In this document: positions 43,722-53,764 of the stretch, piece by piece
Layout: every line of letters begins with the position of its first letter
Position numbering within the stretch: the stretch's first letter is position 1
Origin: Sphingobacterium sp.
Lineage (GTDB): Bacteria > Bacteroidota > Bacteroidia > Sphingobacteriales > Sphingobacteriaceae
Direction: 5' to 3'
Length of the DNA: 64,000 nucleotides
NCBI GenBank assembly: GCA_031253985.1
Contig: JAIRVH010000185.1
Coordinates: forward strand, 1-64,000
Program-made: the position numbers and the translations under genes
The notes under the pieces: model-generated
What the model was told of the DNA's origin: nothing
The model's database searches: none
The model's input: only the letters and a program-made list of their open reading frames with translations

Positions 43722-45896
43722 TCAATGGCGATACCGTTCGAAAAACTCATAAGTTCGCAACAGCTGATCGATGCGTTGACCGACATCGCCGGAGCGTGTG
43801 ATTTCATGATCTGCCCGTGGGTGCCGAACATATTCCGTATCGCGTCCCAAATATTTGAGCTGCTTGTATAGAAAATCACTCTGCACAGGACCTGTACGAT
43901 TGTCCTGCTCTCCATGAAAAATAAGCAATGGTGTTTTTATGTTTTCGGCATAGGTTGTAGGCGATTGTGCTAAGAGGATATCCCGCATACCCTTCTCCCA
44001 TGGAAATCCATCAAAATATCGTTTCAACATGGGCCATACATTGGCGCTACCAAAAAAAACATACAGGTCATATACCCCACGCTGACTGGATGCTGCACGG
44101 AATCGACTGTCATTCGTCAATATCCAGGTAGTTAAATACGCGCCATAGGATCCCCCTGTAATAAACAACTGCGCAGTGTCGACTATCCCTGTTGCAAGCG
44201 ATCGATCAAGGGCTTCCTGGACATCGCGTGATGGCCCAGGCCCCCAGTCTTTAAAATTTGCCTTTAAAAAATCTTCCCCGTAACCGCTCGAACCACGCGG
44301 ATTGGAAAACAATACCGCATAGCCACGGGCACGAAAGTACTGGTACTCGTGCCACATACTGGCGTCCGCAGGGCCGAACATTGAAGCCGGCCCACCATGT
44401 ATCTCAACCAACAGCGGATAACGTTGCCCCGGCTGGTAATTTACCGGCTTCAATAACCAATAATCAACCTCAAGTCCCTTCTCATTTCGAAAACTATTTT
44501 TTTGCGCAAGACCAATATTCTTTCCCGATAGCCATCCTGAATTGACCTCACTTATGATCGTACTATTTTTAAAATTCGCATCTGCTCGATACAGTTCTGA
44601 TGGATTTCCAAAAGTCGTTTTTGTATAGTAGGCCCTCTCACCGCTTACCCAGTAGTCGCCGATCCCCTCGTCTACCGAACTTAACACCTGGATATTTCGG
44701 GTTTTGATATCGGCACGATTTATGGTGCGCCCACCTCTATCAGCCGCAATAAAATAGACTGATTTTTCATCCGGTGAAAACTGCACATTGCTCAGGCTTC
44801 GGTCTATGGCCAAACGATTACCCTTCCAGTTTTGGGTATCATAGATAAAGAGTTCACCGACCGTCAATGAATTCTGTCGACTGCGATTCACGGCAACCCA
44901 TTTTCCCGATGCCGATACCGCAGCCACCTGAAAACGATGTATGCTATCACTCAAGACTGCTTGGCTTTTTCTGGTGGACAGGCCGATTAAGACAAGATCT
45001 GTCGATGCCACCCGGTCTGGGTGAAGGCCATTTTCACTCTCCACGCTAAAAAGCACGTTATTATTTCCTAAAAATTCAGCTCCTGAATAGCTCCGAAAGC
45101 CTTGGGTCAATGCCACGGGCGACGTTTTCGCAGCGAGGTCAAGGATATACCAATGGGTAAATCGGATTTCCCCCGTTGTCGAATTTTCCGTCTGAAACTG
45201 CAACTTGTTGGTTACTTTGGCGATACCCTGCTGTTCATCCTGTTTGAGATAGGCAATGATCTCCGGCAGGCTGCCGTCACGATCTTCTTGTGCTGACCCG
45301 ACTAGTAAGGATGCATTATGGCTATCTCCGGGTTTTTCCAAGGACCAGTGCGGCACTTGCCCGGCAGCATTGAAATCTTTACTTTTTACCAGCTCACCGA
45401 GCGTAAGGCTACTTGATAATAGTACTTTCGAACCGTCCGGGCTAAATCGTACAGTGCCCACCCCCCGCTCCAGCGTCGTTACCTGTTGAGGCTCCTGACC
45501 GCCGGATGGAAATAAAAAAAGCTGCGACTGTTTATTGCGATCTTTCCCAACAGCCCATCTACGTCCATCTGGGCTGTACAAGATTTGTGTAAATTGCGGG
45601 TCCACCTTCAGAGGATCAACCTTTGCTGTCGATATCGTTTTTTTTACATACCAGTTCGTTTCATAGTTAAAACTTGCATGTTTGGCCGTATCAACAATAA
45701 TTCCGCGCACAGCATAAGCCAATTCGCTTCCATCCGGTTTCACCTGTAGATCAACAATATTTTTTATTCGAACCAGATCACTGGCCACGATCAAACTATC
45801 CGAAGCCGATGCACCGGCAAAAGCCGGCGCAATGCTTCCCAGCAGCAACAGGCAGATGAGGTTGTACTTCCAACCTTTGTATTGACTAGCTTTCAT
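43722..45896 (-). CDS. Exported S9-family (prolyl-oligopeptidase type) serine peptidase (locus E)
   Basis: A 724-residue peptidase with a signal peptide ending near APAFAG (about 28). A beta-propeller (about 40-460; repeats such as FSPDGSKVLLSSS and FSPDEKSVYFIAAD) precedes the alpha/beta hydrolase domain (about 480-724) with HGGPASMFG (oxyanion region), the nucleophile elbow GGSYGAY (Ser583), Asp665 in HGEQDNR and His697 in RADHEI. All three catalytic residues are present. Its ATG overlaps the end of the TlpA-M14 gene by 11 bases. As the last gene of a SusCD operon it probably cleaves imported or surface-bound peptides. Confidence 0.88.
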   Translation of the reverse strand: MKASQYKGWKYNLICLLLLGSIAPAFAGASASDSLIVASDLVRIKNIVDLQVKPDGSELAYAVRGIIVDTAKHASFNYETNWYVKKTISTAKVDPLKVDPQFTQILYSPDGRRWAVGKDRNKQSQLFLFPSGGQEPQQVTTLERGVGTVRFSPDGSKVLLSSSLTLGELVKSKDFNAAGQVPHWSLEKPGDSHNASLLVGSAQEDRDGSLPEIIAYLKQDEQQGIAKVTNKLQFQTENSTTGEIRFTHWYILDLAAKTSPVALTQGFRSYSGAEFLGNNNVLFSVESENGLHPDRVASTDLVLIGLSTRKSQAVLSDSIHRFQVAAVSASGKWVAVNRSRQNSLTVGELFIYDTQNWKGNRLAIDRSLSNVQFSPDEKSVYFIAADRGGRTINRADIKTRNIQVLSSVDEGIGDYWVSGERAYYTKTTFGNPSELYRADANFKNSTIISEVNSGWLSGKNIGLAQKNSFRNEKGLEVDYWLLKPVNYQPGQRYPLLVEIHGGPASMFGPADASMWHEYQYFRARGYAVLFSNPRGSSGYGEDFLKANFKDWGPGPSRDVQEALDRSLATGIVDTAQLFITGGSYGAYLTTWILTNDSRFRAASSQRGVYDLYVFFGSANVWPMLKRYFDGFPWEKGMRDILLAQSPTTYAENIKTPLLIFHGEQDNRTGPVQSDFLYKQLKYLGRDTEYVRHPRADHEITRSGDVGQRIDQLLRTYEFFERYRH

Positions 45897-48039
45897 TTAG
45901 TTTCTTGATTAGTTTTTGTGCAGAAATACGGGCTTTGCGCTGGATAAAATCAGCGTCGGTATTGTCGCCAATTTCATAGACCAATGCTTCGGCGTTATAC
46001 GTTTTATACAAATAACTATAGGCCGTGAATGTTGGCCCGCCTAAATATAGGGGCTTGACCAACGGTTCATACCCTGGAATAGCTTCCTTGACGCTAGTGA
46101 TCCAATTGGAGACAAAGCCGGGAAACCGGCTTGGCAAAGAAGGATCCACTGTGTAGTAAATATCACTTCCTGTCGAATGAAAATCGATGGCGAAATAAAG
46201 CTCGCGGTTCTGCTGCTCAATTTCATGCTTAAAGTATTCGCGAAGCGCCACCGTCTCTGGTTGGTTAAATTCAGCCCAGTCACGGTTGAGATCGACCCCA
46301 TTTGCATTGGCACGCCAATGCCCAAGGTCCACGCCATCGGGATTGACGATGGGGGTCAGATAAATACGATATTTCTCACGAAACCGTTTTGCATCCTCAC
46401 TATTGCCCAAGAGGTAGTCAACAAAGCTGACATAAGCATAATGCCCTGTAATTTCAGGTGGATGCTGCCTCCCCAGGACAGCAATAGCCCTTTTGCTTTG
46501 TGGATTGCCCGCCACATATACGTTAATTGGCTTGCCAAGTGCCGTTTTACCCACTTCCTGTTTTTGTATGTGAACAGCAGGATTTACCTGTTCAATCCAG
46601 CTATATACAGCTTTTGTGGGAATATTTGCCTGGGCCGAAATCCATGTCCTCTTACTGGAGATCGGCAGGTCAAAAGAAGCACCACTGAGCTTATTCCAGT
46701 TCGTTCCGTCTATGCTCACTTTCGGATCATAGCGATGACGTACCCCAGCAGGATAGTCGAGCTGGATTTTTATCGTCGTATCGCGGGCCGACCATACCTC
46801 AAAGCCATACCAGGGACTAGGATTGATCGGGGAGCGTTCCGGAGCGATTTGTAGATGGTATACACCATCATTGGATCTAGTAAGGCCATTCAGTCTTGCG
46901 CCGTCGTAATCGTTGGAAAAATAGACCCTTTGGTCCACAGTGAAAGTGCCGCGTTCCTGTTTTACGATAACTTGGGATTGGGTCGATTCGTAACTAATCG
47001 GGTTCTGCCCTTTAAAATCCTTTTTCAGGCCGCCGATCTCAGTTTTCCCCGGATTGAACAAACTATCCAACACCTTTCCAAGTTCTTCACCACGGATATT
47101 CCTGGCAATGATGGTCCCCTTATCGTCCACTAAAAAATTGGCTGGGATGGCGCGGACAGCATAGCTGGCAGCAATCTCACTATTCCAATAGTTCAGTTCT
47201 GACACGTGCTGCCAGGTCAGGTGGTCGTCCGCAATACCTTTTAGCCAAGCTTCTTTCTTTTTGTCCAAAGAAATGGCAAAAATCTCGAAACCCTGGGATT
47301 TATATTTTTGATAATTGGCGACGATATTTGGATTCTCCTTCCGGCAAGGCGGACACCATGAAGCCCAAAAATCAATCAATGTATATTTTCCCAAATGGTC
47401 GTAAAGAGCCTGCGGTTTGCCATCAGGATCATTGGCGACAATGGCTGGGGCTTTCTTACCTACAGCTACCTGCCGCGTGACGGCAATAATTTTGCGGAGA
47501 TCCTGTATATAACGCGATTGCTGCTGCCGCCCGGAGAGCAGTGCAATATTCGCTTCCAGTTCTTCCGGCGACAATCGATAAGACCATTCCCTGTAAAGGA
47601 GGTAACTTGACACGATATTATCCGGATATTTTTGAATAAAGGATCGTATATCGGGTTTGCGCTGTGCCCTATATTCTTCAAAGAGCTCCTGGCTTTTCGA
47701 CCCAGATAAAGACACCTGCAATCTATTATCATCTTTAGCATCGATCGTTACTTGGTTATCGCCGGTATCCAGAAAAACATAACTTGGAACGACATCACGC
47801 TGTGTGGAAATCCCATACAGGTCAGGAAGCGGAAGTTGCTTCCGGAAAGAAAAAGAACCCTTTTTCACCTGAGCAGAATCAATCACTGTAAATATTTTAT
47901 TTTCAAAGCGTTGCAGATAAACAACCGTCACATCACCGGTCTTGACCGTCCCTTTAAGTGAAAGTGTCTGTTGTTGAGCCCGTAAGGATCCTCCACTGAC
48001 TAGCAGTAGAGGAATAAGGAGTTTACTTGTCTTATTCAT
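45886..48039 (-). CDS. TlpA thioredoxin domain fused to an M14 zinc carboxypeptidase (locus E)
   Basis: A 717-residue fusion. Signal peptide to about 21 (SLRAQ), DUF4369-like domain (about 25-110), then a thioredoxin fold (about 193-330) with FWASWCPPCRKENP (Cys229, Cys232) and cis-Pro loop AIPANF, a beta-rich linker (about 340-490), and a C-terminal M14 peptidase (about 495-717) with the zinc ligands in HPPE (His526, Glu529) and DFHST (His621), the substrate-binding NRD motif in GVDLNRD, and the catalytic Glu689 in VYEIGD. Both active sites look complete. This reductase-peptidase union is unusual and points to disulfide-bonded peptide substrates. It starts 11 bases after susD and overlaps the S9 gene. 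Confidence 0.86.
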   Translation of the reverse strand: MNKTSKLLIPLLLVSGGSLRAQQQTLSLKGTVKTGDVTVVYLQRFENKIFTVIDSAQVKKGSFSFRKQLPLPDLYGISTQRDVVPSYVFLDTGDNQVTIDAKDDNRLQVSLSGSKSQELFEEYRAQRKPDIRSFIQKYPDNIVSSYLLYREWSYRLSPEELEANIALLSGRQQQSRYIQDLRKIIAVTRQVAVGKKAPAIVANDPDGKPQALYDHLGKYTLIDFWASWCPPCRKENPNIVANYQKYKSQGFEIFAISLDKKKEAWLKGIADDHLTWQHVSELNYWNSEIAASYAVRAIPANFLVDDKGTIIARNIRGEELGKVLDSLFNPGKTEIGGLKKDFKGQNPISYESTQSQVIVKQERGTFTVDQRVYFSNDYDGARLNGLTRSNDGVYHLQIAPERSPINPSPWYGFEVWSARDTTIKIQLDYPAGVRHRYDPKVSIDGTNWNKLSGASFDLPISSKRTWISAQANIPTKAVYSWIEQVNPAVHIQKQEVGKTALGKPINVYVAGNPQSKRAIAVLGRQHPPEITGHYAYVSFVDYLLGNSEDAKRFREKYRIYLTPIVNPDGVDLGHWRANANGVDLNRDWAEFNQPETVALREYFKHEIEQQNRELYFAIDFHSTGSDIYYTVDPSLPSRFPGFVSNWITSVKEAIPGYEPLVKPLYLGGPTFTAYSYLYKTYNAEALVYEIGDNTDADFIQRKARISAQKLIKKLNES

Positions 48040-48050
48040 ATTGAACTAAT

Positions 48051-49502
48051 TTAGTTAAAAAGCTTATTGGTCGCCAATTCCGTATTTGGCGCTGGAAAAA
48101 TATAGTTCTGCGCGTTTGTAGGCACCGAAGGTGTCTGTATATTCGCATCGCCTTTTGCAGGCAGCTCTTTCAGTTGACGGAGCAGATCATGCCCCCGCAA
48201 CCCCTCTCCGAGCAATTCGATTCGTCGTTCTTTGGCAATGGCTTCCAAGATGGCTGTTTTGCTAGACAACGACGTACCTGGAAATTCAAAACTCGCATCA
48301 GACCGCTGGTGCACAGCCTTTAAGAGTGAGCCCGCGATCGCAAGCTGTTCAGACTGCGCAGCGGCTTCGGCATAATTTAACAAAACCTCAGCGTAGCGAA
48401 TAACTGGGATATAATCTATGTAAGGTGAAGCCTTAGCATACTTTTTAAGGTACTGTTTGTCAGCATTGACCTGAAGGAGACCGCGCCGTTTGTCTGCCTT
48501 CCCCCACTGCGTATCATTGAGGATACCATTTGGATTAAGATAATACTCTCTATTGACCAGATAGACATATCCTATTGCAGATTGTCCTGAAAGCGCATCC
48601 GTTGTGCTCGCCGGCATACTGAGAATGGACTCTGTTGTCGTATAATTACCTCCAAAAATAGTCGTGATATCTGTCTGTAGCTCATGAGCAACACCTTGCT
48701 GCGCCTTAAATGGTGCAATTTGCTGCGGGACGATCTTTTTTGCTTCCTCCAGTACCTTTGCATAATTACTGATGGTCAGATAAACTCTGGTTTTGAATGC
48801 CCTGGCCGTATTTTTATGTGCCCTCGTCGTATTGAGCTGTGCGGTAGAATAGTTGTCTGGCAGATCCTTTTCAGCCTCATCGAGATCGCTCAGGATCTGT
48901 TTGTACACCTGTGCAACCGTACTGCGGGCCAGATCGTTATTATTTCCGTCGACCTCAGCCTTCAGGCGTAAAGGTAGCCCAGCCGATGCACCCTGATCTT
49001 TGTTGTAGGGTTGCGCAAATACCGTTACTAGACTAAAATAAGATACCGCACGCAAGAACTTCGCTTCCGCAATATAAGCCTTGGAAAGTTCCGTACTGAT
49101 GACTTCAGTACCCGGGCTAAGGGCATTAATCAGGATATTTGCGCCATTAATAGTGGTATAGGCCGCAGACCAGAGGTTGTTGACATCATTGGATCCCGAG
49201 CTATAGGAATTATTCCAGCTTTCATAGGCTGTATAGCTGTTGGCCGTGACGTTGATAAAATCCTCGCCACGGACATCCTGGTAAAGGAGATAACGTCCAC
49301 CATACAAACTGGCCGCTTTTAAACTTTTATAAATGCCATTGACCACACCTTCGATCCGCGCAGGCGTATCAAAGACATTTTTATCGGATATAGATGTCGT
49401 CGGCACAGGATATAATCCGTCATCCCTTTTACAGGAGTTGAGGGTGGATACCAGTAATAATGTGCTGACCAAGTATAGATTTCTTTTCGTATTAATTTTC
49501 AT
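48051..49502 (-). CDS. SusD/RagB-family lipoprotein (locus E)
   Basis: A 483-residue SusD homologue with lipobox STLNSC followed by KRDDGLYPVPTTSIS. Blocks: KAYIAEAKFLRAVSYFSLVTVFAQPY, TARAFKTRVYLTISNYAKVLEEAKKI, PVIRYAEVLLNYAEAAAQSEQ and IAKERRIELLGEGLRGHDLLRQ. It follows the frameshifted susC after 12 bases. The smaller size and partner peptidases suggest a peptide-binding SusD like RagB of Porphyromonas, though RagB-like function cannot be read from sequence alone. Confidence 0.9.
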   Translation of the reverse strand: MKINTKRNLYLVSTLLLVSTLNSCKRDDGLYPVPTTSISDKNVFDTPARIEGVVNGIYKSLKAASLYGGRYLLYQDVRGEDFINVTANSYTAYESWNNSYSSGSNDVNNLWSAAYTTINGANILINALSPGTEVISTELSKAYIAEAKFLRAVSYFSLVTVFAQPYNKDQGASAGLPLRLKAEVDGNNNDLARSTVAQVYKQILSDLDEAEKDLPDNYSTAQLNTTRAHKNTARAFKTRVYLTISNYAKVLEEAKKIVPQQIAPFKAQQGVAHELQTDITTIFGGNYTTTESILSMPASTTDALSGQSAIGYVYLVNREYYLNPNGILNDTQWGKADKRRGLLQVNADKQYLKKYAKASPYIDYIPVIRYAEVLLNYAEAAAQSEQLAIAGSLLKAVHQRSDASFEFPGTSLSSKTAILEAIAKERRIELLGEGLRGHDLLRQLKELPAKGDANIQTPSVPTNAQNYIFPAPNTELATNKLFN

Positions 49503-49514
49503 GTTTTCAGATTT

Positions 49515-52500
49515 TTAGAATGAGACATTTAAACCAGCTGTCCAGGTACGCCCCTGTCCGATCGAATTCTTTTCTACACCGATGGAGGTATTGGAATTTC
49601 CGTTGGAAGAAGACTCCGGATCCGTACCCGAATAACCCGTGATCAAAAAGAGATTCGATGCCTGGCCATACACCCTGATACTGGAAAGACCGATCTTATT
49701 AAACAGGTTACCCCGAAATGTGTAGCCCAGTGTTAGCTGTTGCAAACGTAAGAAATCAGCCTTCTCGGCATTTTGGTCGATGGAAAATCCGGCAGAACCG
49801 TTTGAGATCACATCATTATAGACCAGCCGAGGGATATGCGTTTCTTGGCCCGGTGTAGTCCATCGATTGAGTACTTCGACCGAATTGTTGTAAAACCGCT
49901 GGTCCAGTAGTGTACCTCTCGTGCCATTCATGACTTTGTTACCACCTGCAAAGGTGAAATTGACCGCAGCATCAAAGGCTTTATAACGGAATGAATTATT
50001 AAAGCCGCCATAATAAGTTGGCAGTGCCGTCCCCAAGACCTGATAGTCGGATACGGTGATCGGACTGGCAGCGCTACCATCCAGATGCGTCCAGTTGCTT
50101 TGTCCTGAAGCCACCGCAGCACTGTATTGTACACGCTCGCCATTTTTATTGATAAATATCCGCTGACCGTTTTCAGGATTTACGCCATCCGTTACAGCAC
50201 CGTACAAACTTCCCACCGCATAACCGACACGGGTAATGTTGTTGGCTTCAGTGGTGGTATGCGTATAGCCTATGATATCAGCATTGCCGTCCGACAGCGC
50301 TGTCACCTTGTTTTTGACATGCGTAAAATTAAGCGAGGAATTCCAGGTAAAATCCCTCTTTTTGATGATATCACCACTGATACCAAATTCGACCCCGCGG
50401 TTATACATGCTACCGACATTTTTAAGAATGCTATTGCCGGGAATACCTTTTGATGGTGACTGTGGCACATCCAAAATAAGTCCATTCACATTGTTTCTAA
50501 AATAATCAATATCCACATGCAGGCGTTTATGGGCAAGGTCTAAGCTTAAGCCAAAATTGGTCTGTTCCGAAGTCTCCCAGCCTAGGTTCGGATCGCCCGC
50601 CTGCGACATGCTCCATGTCGGTACCGTTCCATAGAGCGATGAGCTATAGAGATTGAGTGATTCATAAGCCGAGAGATTTCCATTGCCGACCTTACCCCAG
50701 CTCCCCCGAAAACGGAGGTCACCCAAGAGATTTGCCAAGCTGCTATTCTTATAGAAATTCTCTTCAAAAACGGACCAGCCCAGGGACACGCCACCAAAAT
50801 CACCATACTTGCTGTTGGCTCCCAAAGCGGAATTACCATCTCTTCTAAAATTAGCCGTCAGGAAATAGCGCTTATTGTAGTTGTAGGTGGCGCGGACAAA
50901 AGTAGAGCGATAAAAGCGTTCAGTAACGCTGCCGCCAGCCCCCGATAGGGTTGTCCAATTGCCTTGGAAATTTTCAAAAAACGGATCAGATGCGTTGTTT
51001 TGCGATGCATTCCAGCTATCGTTGTCGTATTTTTGGATATCGTAACCTGCTAACAATGTTAGCGCATGCTTTTCGGCAAATACCCGATCATAGCTGAGGC
51101 TGTTGGTAAAGTTCCAGTTGTTGCGCAGACTGCTCACATTGGTAACCGATCCACCATTGGTATAACCCGATGAGCCCAGATTTGGGCTCAAATAAGTCTT
51201 GGTAGTCGACAGGTTACGGTCTACTGCATAGGTGGTGGTGAATTTTAAGTTTTTCAACAGACTGATCGAGGCGTGCAGGTTTCCCAAGATATGATCATTA
51301 CCGGTCGTGTATTTGCTGTAGGCAAATAATGCATCAGGATTATACAGTGTATTCGTAAATAAGTTGGCTCCAGGGCCTAATAAACCTGTGCTGCTTAAAT
51401 TGTAGCTGCCGTCATCTTTGTAAGCTGAAACATTTGGTGGCAACACCAGCGCCAATCGAGCGCCACCTATCAACAGTAGCTGGCTGCTTGGCAATGAACC
51501 CGAATTTTTGGCGTCATTGAAGGTATTGTTATAGGTCAGGTTGCTACCGAGTGAGAACCAATCGTTTACTTTATGCTCTATATTAAACCGCAGGCCTTTG
51601 CGGTCAAAACTGTTTTTTGCAAAAAAACCTTCCTGGTCGGAGTAATTTCCCGAAAAATAATATTGTGTATTTGCGGTGGCTCCACTTACGGCCAGGCTAT
51701 GGTTGTGACTATAACCGGTGTTATAGACATGATCATACCAATTCGTTTCAACCAGCTTACCATTGACATCATACTGCGGGAAGAAAAGCTCACTGGCCAC
51801 CTTATCGTTGCTAGCGTTTCCGGACAAGATCTTATTATTCAACACAGCTTCATTTTTGATAGCTATATACTGACTGGCATTCAGCAGCTTGGGCAAGCGA
51901 GTCGCCGATACCGCAGATCCCCAGACGTCGTAAGTGACTTTGGGACGGCCCTGTTTACCTTTTTTGGTCGTTACGATCAATACGCCCCCCCGCTGCCCTC
52001 GAACCGTAAATTGAAGTAGAGGCCGCATCTTTCAAGACATCAATAGATTCGATATCTGATGGATTGATATCCGCAAGTGGATTGTTGGCAACGTTAGAGG
52101 TGCCAATATTGCCCGTATTGACGGGAATACCGTCGATGACAATCAAGGGATACGAACTTAGGGATATCGAATTGAGGCCCCGCACCCGTATAACTGGGGG
52201 ATTATTAAGCAATCCATTGGGTAAAGATATACTTACCCCCGAGGCTTTTCCCGCCAGAGCCTGGTCAAAACTCTGTACAGGGATATCTTTGATTGCTTCA
52301 GCGGAAATCGTGGACGCTGCACCAGTAAAATCTTTCCTTTTTTGGGTACCATATCCCACGACGACGACTTCCTCCATCGTGCGGTCCTCACGCGTCAAGC
52401 GTACCGTATCCCCCTGCTCTTCGATAAGGGCAATTTGCTCCTTATAGCCCAGGGATGATACGACGACACGTGCCGGTAGCTTTTGTCCGGTGACAAAAGC

Positions 52501-52722
52501 AAAGTTGCCCTTCTGGTCTGTGGTCACAGCGTGCGTAACGCCATAGAGCTTAACCGTAGCGCCTTCGATAGGCTGGCCATTCTCGGCGTCAATCACCTGC
52601 CCCCGGAAGGATGCATTTATAATCGTTTTTGGGGTTTCTTGTGCGTAAGTTAACAATGGTAGTTCTGCCAGGCCAGCCAATAATAGATAGGCCGAATAGC
52701 GTCGAATTCTTCTCTTATTCAT
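49515..52722 (-). pseudogene. SusC/RagA-family transporter broken by a +1 frameshift in a 7-G run (locus E)
   Basis: Two ORFs, 52722-51955 and 52028-49515, are the two halves of one SusC of about 1068 residues. The first has signal peptide, carboxypeptidase-like domain (GQVIDAENGQPIEGATVKLYG), EEVVVVGYGTQKRKDFTG and plug up to DVLKDAASTSIYGSRAAGG, then runs out of frame. The second resumes at GGVLIVTTKKGKQGRPK and continues to the barrel end WTAGLNVSF. The break is a run of seven G on the coding strand (C7 at 51985-51991); six G would give an unbroken GSRAAGGVLIVTTKKG. There is no STN domain and no FecI/FecR pair. All other parts look under selection, so the gene is either a recent or reversible mutant or a sequencing error. 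Confidence 0.88.
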
Positions 52723-53133
52723 AGGTAGAATCGTTTAGTTTAAAAAATAGATGTACTAGCCATAAACATATTATTTATAGCAAATGGATAGCGGGCAATA
52801 CCGTAATTATTGCCCCAATTATCACAAGTTTGGAGAATTTTGCTAGCTACACATTCGTGACGCAGGGAACGCCTTATGAGCTGTTGGAAAAGATTGCGTA
52901 TTTACTTGGAAAAGGTGGTTTAGATAATGCTGTTTCATTTTTACTTTGTTTAGATAGTGATTAAATCGTGGCCAACGCCAATTGAAACTACGATTAAACA
53001 AATGTAAGCATTAAAACAAAATAATGTATACTAAATTAGTAGATTTTTTTATTATACCCCCTTTTGATCTAAACTGTAAGCATGGTAAGAGATAGGTATT
53101 TTAACATGGCGGTGGTGCAATTTGATTATATCT
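52723..53133. other. 411-base region between locus E and the flavodoxin-like gene
   Basis: It must hold the promoter of the locus E operon, but I see no clear TTTG/TAnnTTTG match on the minus strand. A plus-strand frame from about 52830 to 52964 (..FVTQGTPYELLEKIAYLLGK.., ending at TAA) is open for about 45 codons with no start codon; it may be a gene relic or chance. Confidence 0.45.
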
Positions 53134-53706
53134 TTAAACAAGATCAATCCGACCAAACCGGGCGAGTTTATCAGCCCATTTGGCACTATAGGAATTGTTG
53201 AGCTGATGGAGCTCTCCCATGGCTGATGTACGCACAGGAGAAATATGACATCGCTCAAAAACATCTTTCTTAACACTCATAAAGTTTGTTTTTTTGTACA
53301 AGCTATATTCATGAAAGAGATCCTGATCCAATATACTGACGATCCGGGCAGATTTTCCATAAAAGTTATTATCGATGCGATTGATATCGAGACTACTTTG
53401 ATAAGGAAGAAATAAGCGGTCGAAAAAGCCTTTGATCTTAGAGGGAATATACGACCGGTATACGGGACAAAACAGGACAATATGCTTGGCCCAGTGGAGA
53501 CGCCTCAAGGCAAACTGAAGATCAGCTTCCAAAGGTCTTGTATACAGTGAAGGAAGTTTGATATTATAATTAAAAAGTAAATCAGCAATCTGCAGATCCT
53601 GCACAATGCCATCCGCCTGCTTTACGCCAATCCGATAAGCATCCATTAGGAAATCAGTAGACGCTGTTTTAAAAAGATCCCCATTAATTAATAAAACATT
53701 CTTCAT
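53134..53706 (-). CDS. Flavodoxin-like-fold NAD(P)H oxidoreductase
   Basis: A 190-residue cytoplasmic flavoprotein of the Flavodoxin_2 type (NAD(P)H:quinone or kefF/MdaB-like reductases). The first strand VLLINGDLFK (family form INGHP), the later IVLFCPVYRSYIPSKIKGFFDRLF (family form PLWWxxxPAxLKGxFDRVF) and a C-terminal FERCHISPVRTSAMGEL region fit the fold. The phosphate-binding loop SRTAST-like segment appears as FKTASTDFL. It is next to, and on the same strand as, tssK with a 58-base gap but has no known role in type VI secretion, so the link is probably accidental. Confidence 0.7.
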   Translation of the reverse strand: MKNVLLINGDLFKTASTDFLMDAYRIGVKQADGIVQDLQIADLLFNYNIKLPSLYTRPLEADLQFALRRLHWAKHIVLFCPVYRSYIPSKIKGFFDRLFLPYQSSLDINRIDNNFYGKSARIVSILDQDLFHEYSLYKKTNFMSVKKDVFERCHISPVRTSAMGELHQLNNSYSAKWADKLARFGRIDLV

Positions 53707-53764
53707 CTTTTGCTAACATAAGCAAAAAAAATGAATGATATGCCGACAAGCCGTAATAAATCTA

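Noticed and set aside
46177-46854. 225-residue plus-strand ORF inside the TlpA-M14 gene
   Set aside because: Antisense shadow of conserved M14 and linker sequence, without start-site support.
52783-52964. Small ORF or gene fragment between locus E and the flavodoxin-like gene
   Set aside because: An open plus-strand frame without start codon or recognisable sequence; too short to claim.
53134-53706. Flavodoxin-like gene as a T6SS effector or accessory gene
   Set aside because: No export or toxin features; family is housekeeping redox; only proximity supports a link.
53708-53727. TTTTGCT/AGCAAAA inverted repeat as terminator of tssK
   Set aside because: A/T-only stem apart from GC, and the T-run is on the wrong side for the minus-strand tssK transcript.
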